Assembly: GCF_964340395.1 (NCBI RefSeq) | Contig: NC_135565.1 | Coordinates: 16,974,709 to 17,010,708, forward strand | Reading direction: 5' to 3' | DNA from: Glandiceps talaboti | Lineage: Eukaryota; Hemichordata; Enteropneusta; Spengelidae | DNA length: 36,000 bases | Shown here: positions 32,545-36,000 of the stretch, piece after piece | How positions within the stretch are numbered: the stretch's first letter is position 1 | How the letters are laid out: each line of letters opens with the position of its first letter | Program-made: the position numbers and the translations under genes | Notes under the pieces: generated by a model | Seen by the model: only the letters and a program-made list of their open reading frames with translations | Told to the model about the DNA's origin: nothing | Database searches by the model: none

Positions 32545-32700
32545 AAGTATAATTTAAGAAAAAATGAGTGAAAAAAGACAGATTTTGAACATTTTGACGC
32601 ATATTTTGAACACCACAGAACCAATAACATACTGGTAGACACACATCATGACATACATGTGGAACAACAGGGTTTGAATTCCATAGTTTCTGTTTGAACA
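32545..32700 (-). repeat. Dispersed repeat family 1, partial copy
   Basis: TTTTGAACATTTTGACGCATATTTTGAACACCACAGAACCAATAACAT, then ATCATGACATACATGTGGAACAACAG, matches the flank part of the family. The hairpin part is missing. Confidence 0.75.
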
Positions 32701-34153
32701 TGTACAACGTGACTTGCGAATGGTATAATGCGCATAGAATTTGTTGTGAATTTGCTGTCATTATTGTACAAATTAACATTTAGTAATAATTATGTATAAT
32801 TTACATGGGTGTAATGATAGCCTTTTTGCTGTCTTGATGAATGACTGTATTATCCTTCTATGACTAATCAGCTAAGATGCTATTCTATTCAAAGACCCAG
32901 TTGATTAATTTGTGTATGAAAAACGTGTTTGACAAAGCTACATTGTATAGAAAAAGTTGGTCCAGAACAAAAAGAATAATCCTGTGTAGTCCCTATGATT
33001 CCAATGGTGAAATAACACTACAGTACAAGTGGGAACTTGGTCACCCGGCTCTTGCATAATAGATGTGATTCTGACAGACATGGACAGGCCTAATGTCCAT
33101 CAACACATTATGTAGGGACTACATGTATGGGTCTTTACAACAATACTCAACCAACTGTACATGTATCTCTCCGCCTGTTTCAAGCTGTGCTAAAATTAAA
33201 TACTAGCAGGAAGTTGTTCTAGTGATCACAGTACATTTGTATAATCTTTCACTCCCTAAAATATAAGCAATGTAGTTTTCACCGAGAATGTGTGCTCTTG
33301 ACCAGTGACTTTTGGAATGAGATTATGGCTGCCAGTTTCCTTTGTGTGTGTGTGTGAAATTAAGAAGAGGATTTGAATATATTAAATGCGAATAACGCTA
33401 ATTGAGATGAAAATATTAAACAAGTACAGCGCACAGTTCAAACAAAAAACAAAGATGGAATTCACAAAGTACAGGTGGCTGACCTTGAACCACACATTTC
33501 CAGAGCTGTACAGTAACCTCTGCGTAATTGAATCTTTGCTACATGTACCAGGGGGTGGGGTGAGGGGGGTTGATGGGGATAGGGGTAGTTGTACACAAAC
33601 AACTGTACAAATTGAGCAAAACAGGACAAATTGGATTGTACTTTGGGTAGCCTTCAGTGTTTTGGCATTATTAGCTACAGATGGTAAATTGGTAAAAATC
33701 TACATGTACATGTACCTAAGTTTTCTTGGTATGTTACTTACATGTACTTACTTATTAATAAGTTAAGGTGTAGAGTGTAGCAATCAAAACCAGTTTACTT
33801 TATTTCCTCTTACATGCATTTTACAGGGGTTCCCAATTTGGGCCAAGCTCTTCACAAATTCATTATTATCTATATCTTCAACCTCAGGGTCATTGTATGG
33901 TATTTGCTATTCTTTGCTTTGCTAACACCTATTGTATTGGTATGCCAATATTGTTACCTTGATCAACTCTGCTATTGTTCTATAAAGTGTAAGTTATACC
34001 TTGTTATTGTTCGTTATTGATCTCTGCACAGGTAACCTTTCTAAGTAAATGTTACAGCCTTGGTATTCTCTCATCAATTGTGTTACACCTTTCACCCATT
34101 GTGTTACGCTGAACTATTGATCACACATGTTTCTGCCAAGGTGATAGTAAACT
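32701..34153. other. Non-coding sequence, nothing identified
   Basis: Several open frames of 60-126 codons on the + strand (32877-33059, 33386-33766, 33814-34020). None matches a known family. The acceptor-like TTTTACAG before 33828 does not open a PTDSS2-like frame. Confidence 0.45.
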
Positions 34154-34440
34154 TATTATCCGAGGGAGAGAGACAGGCAGAGAGGCAGACAGGCAGACAG
34201 ATAGACACGGATAGATGCAAACAGACAGACACAGCGACATCCAGACACAGAGACAGGCAGACAGACAGACAGACAGACAGTGGGAGAAAGTCACAGGCAG
34301 ACAGACAGATACTGAGAGGTAGACAGACACATGTACATGTACATTGTACATGCAAACATACAGGCAAACAGATACAGAAAGATAGACAACAGTACTAAGA
34401 CAGACAGAGGCAGACAGAGACAAATGCAGCCAGAGAGGGA
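34154..34440. repeat. Imperfect (CAGA)n repeat
   Basis: About 280 bp of CAGACAGA with GGCAGACAGA, ACACAGAGA and similar variants, interrupted by an ACATGTACATGTACATTGTACATG stretch. Overlapping frames on both strands are repeat artefacts. Confidence 0.92.
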
Positions 34441-35028
34441 GACAATATGCATAGATAATTTCCTATTTTAAAATTCAAGTTGGTGAGAGATACTGATAAA
34501 ATGTCTTGGGAATATGGGTAGGTTGCTACAATTTACAAATGTATACATTCACCCAAATTATTGTTTTGTCGGAATTATGATAGAATTACCAGGAAAATAT
34601 TTGTGATCATAAAATTGTGACTTTTAGTTGAAGTTTAAAGGAGAGATGTTTTACACTGGAGGAATAAGTACTCAGGAGTCATGAATATTCATTGTTCAAC
34701 CATTGAAAACATTATTTCTGTTGACTCCCATGATGCAATGGCTCACAACAAAGATAACTTATAAAGGCACAAGATCAACATGACGTTTCTCTGCATGCAA
34801 TTGCCAGTAGAATCGTGAAATGATACTCAAGATCCCACAGTCTATAAAAATGTCTTTATTTCCGTTTCCGAGAGTGGCACGGCCCTTTAATTAGCCCAAC
34901 GGGTAGTGACTTCTGTAGTTGATATTATCAATAATGATGTTGTAGAAGGACAAATATGATTTAATAGTCATTGGTGATTAAACTAGAAATAGATGTACTT
35001 GAGTACAATTTACTATAATATTTAAAGG
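34441..35028. other. Non-coding sequence, nothing identified
   Basis: AT-rich with no exon-like frame or clear repeat. Confidence 0.5.
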
Positions 35029-35345
35029 ATATTATTGCCCAATATTTTTCGTCATTCAACCAGGCAAAAATATGAGTGACCTAAGGGGCCCTTGTCACCA
35101 CAAGTTGCTAGACGAGTAGTGACAACTCTTTGGTCATGAGTATTTTCTGGCTGAATGAAGACAAATATTGGGGAATAATATAATTATACCAGCGCCAGTA
35201 ATATAAAAAAAAGTAATGGTAATTTTGAGCATTTTGACTCATACATGTATTTCGAACACAGCAGAACCAGTGACATAAACACGTGTTGTCACGACATATA
35301 TGTAGACATGCGTTGTCGTGACGCAGAACGACCAGAGTATATATT
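35029..35345 (-). repeat. Dispersed repeat family 1, composite copy, inverted
   Basis: The hairpin part at 35029-35181 opens ATATTATTGCCCAATATTTTTCGTCATTCAACCAGG and closes GGCTGAATGAAGACAAATATTGGGGAATAATAT. Its centre has TGACCTAAGGGGCCC and GACAACTCTTTGGTCATGAG. The flank part follows: TGAGCATTTTGACTCATACATG...TTTCGAACACAGCAGAACCAGTGACAT, then GACGCAGAACGACCAGAG. Confidence 0.87.
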
Positions 35346-35970
35346 CCATAATGTTTGTTGAACCTGGCTCATCCATGGTATAATAAATTTAATTTCTGTA
35401 TTTTCTTAAAGGCCAGAGTGTGAATCTCACAGTCCTGGATTAGTATCACAGCCATAATAAACATTACATTTGACATGGGCCTTGAAGGCTTTGATTAACA
35501 ACAACTGTCCCTGTAATGTTGGGAATATCATGATTCATTTACGATTCAATTTCAGTGATGTGTTTAAAGTAAAGAGGAAAGTGTCATCAAGTCATTACCA
35601 CATTATAAATTTCTATTAACATGACAGTGAGTTTTGTCACTGTTTTACTGTGAATACAAATGTAGTAATGCATTTATTAAATAATGAAAAAACAAAAGAA
35701 AAGGGAATGTGTCCTAGCATTAAGCAGAATACCCCGATATGTGTAGGTAACATTTGATCAGGAAAACATTGATAGAAATGTGGAACATACAAAAAAAAAA
35801 GAAAAAAATGTGGAACATTTAGATATGAATAGATATTGTTATGTGAATTATTTGTAGTGTTCTGGCTTTTTTGTTGAAGTCAATGTATGACATAAGCAAA
35901 ACACAAACAGCATGTGAAATTGATCCTTATCTCATGATATTTTTAAATTTTGTAGTTGTTTTTCAAAGCT

Positions 35971-36000
35971 GTTTTGCCTCTGTTGTGTTTTACAGGCACC
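35971..36000 (+). other. Strong splice acceptor at the window edge
   Basis: GTTTTGCCTCTGTTGTGTTTTACAG ends at 35995, and GCACC follows. The pyrimidine tract is among the best in the presumed second intron, so this may open exon 3 of the PTDSS2 homologue. If so, the split codon AG|G gives Arg as in relatives, but the next codon CAC (His) differs from the usual Gly. Five bases are too few to decide. Confidence 0.3.

Noticed and set aside
33828-34020. Candidate PTDSS2 exon 3 after TTTTACAG at about 33827
   Set aside because: Read in the required phase it gives R-G-F-P-I-W, then no resemblance to the conserved GPF.RPHP region.

Overview
This window is animal nuclear DNA: AT-rich, mostly non-coding, with spliced genes, tRNA-derived SINE, LINE and hairpin-type DNA transposon remnants, and very many micro- and minisatellites. 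The repeat content and the common palindrome TACATGTA suggest a marine invertebrate. I cannot name the phylum from sequence alone. No prokaryotic gene, CRISPR array or viral genome is visible.

The best-supported gene is a phosphatidylserine synthase 2 (PTDSS2) homologue on the + strand. Its first coding exon (15897-16093) ends in VYDDGTTSYF plus the split codon TG|G and a GTAAGC donor. After an 8.2-kb intron, exon 2 (24261-24362) opens with the R-A-H-T-L-T motif, carries the first membrane segment and ends at a GTGAG donor. The two exons join in phase. The rest of the gene should lie beyond the window; a strong acceptor at 35995 may open exon 3. At the left edge, a 3'-terminal exon (234-484, +) encodes the C-terminus of a tail-anchored membrane protein I cannot name. 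A second, weaker terminal-exon candidate lies at 4300-4536 (+).

Layout: 1-180 dispersed-repeat fragment; 234-484 terminal exon; 485-5100 a series of diverged tandem repeats, one of them bearing a row of AATAAA hexamers just past the stop; 5985-7435 a 21-bp satellite; 9157-9435 a near-complete hairpin transposon with a 9-bp target duplication; 10070-10169 a second hairpin; 11600-12260 a decayed LINE reverse-transcriptase end; 13021-14526 a 1.5-kb hexanucleotide array; 15421-16093 the PTDSS2 promoter side and exon 1. Intron 1 holds microsatellites, a SINE (18138-18505), a second LINE 3' end (19487-19905) and copies of dispersed repeats. The presumed intron 2 holds more copies, an intact retroelement gag-like ORF on the minus strand (29288-30238), and further tandem arrays.

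At least three dispersed repeat families recur in the window (five full or partial copies of the largest, two each of the others). I found no new multi-gene system. The most notable items are the 9-bp-TSD hairpin element, the composite hairpin repeat family, the gag ORF that ends at a splice-donor-like site, and the Cys-containing N-terminus of the PTDSS2 homologue.
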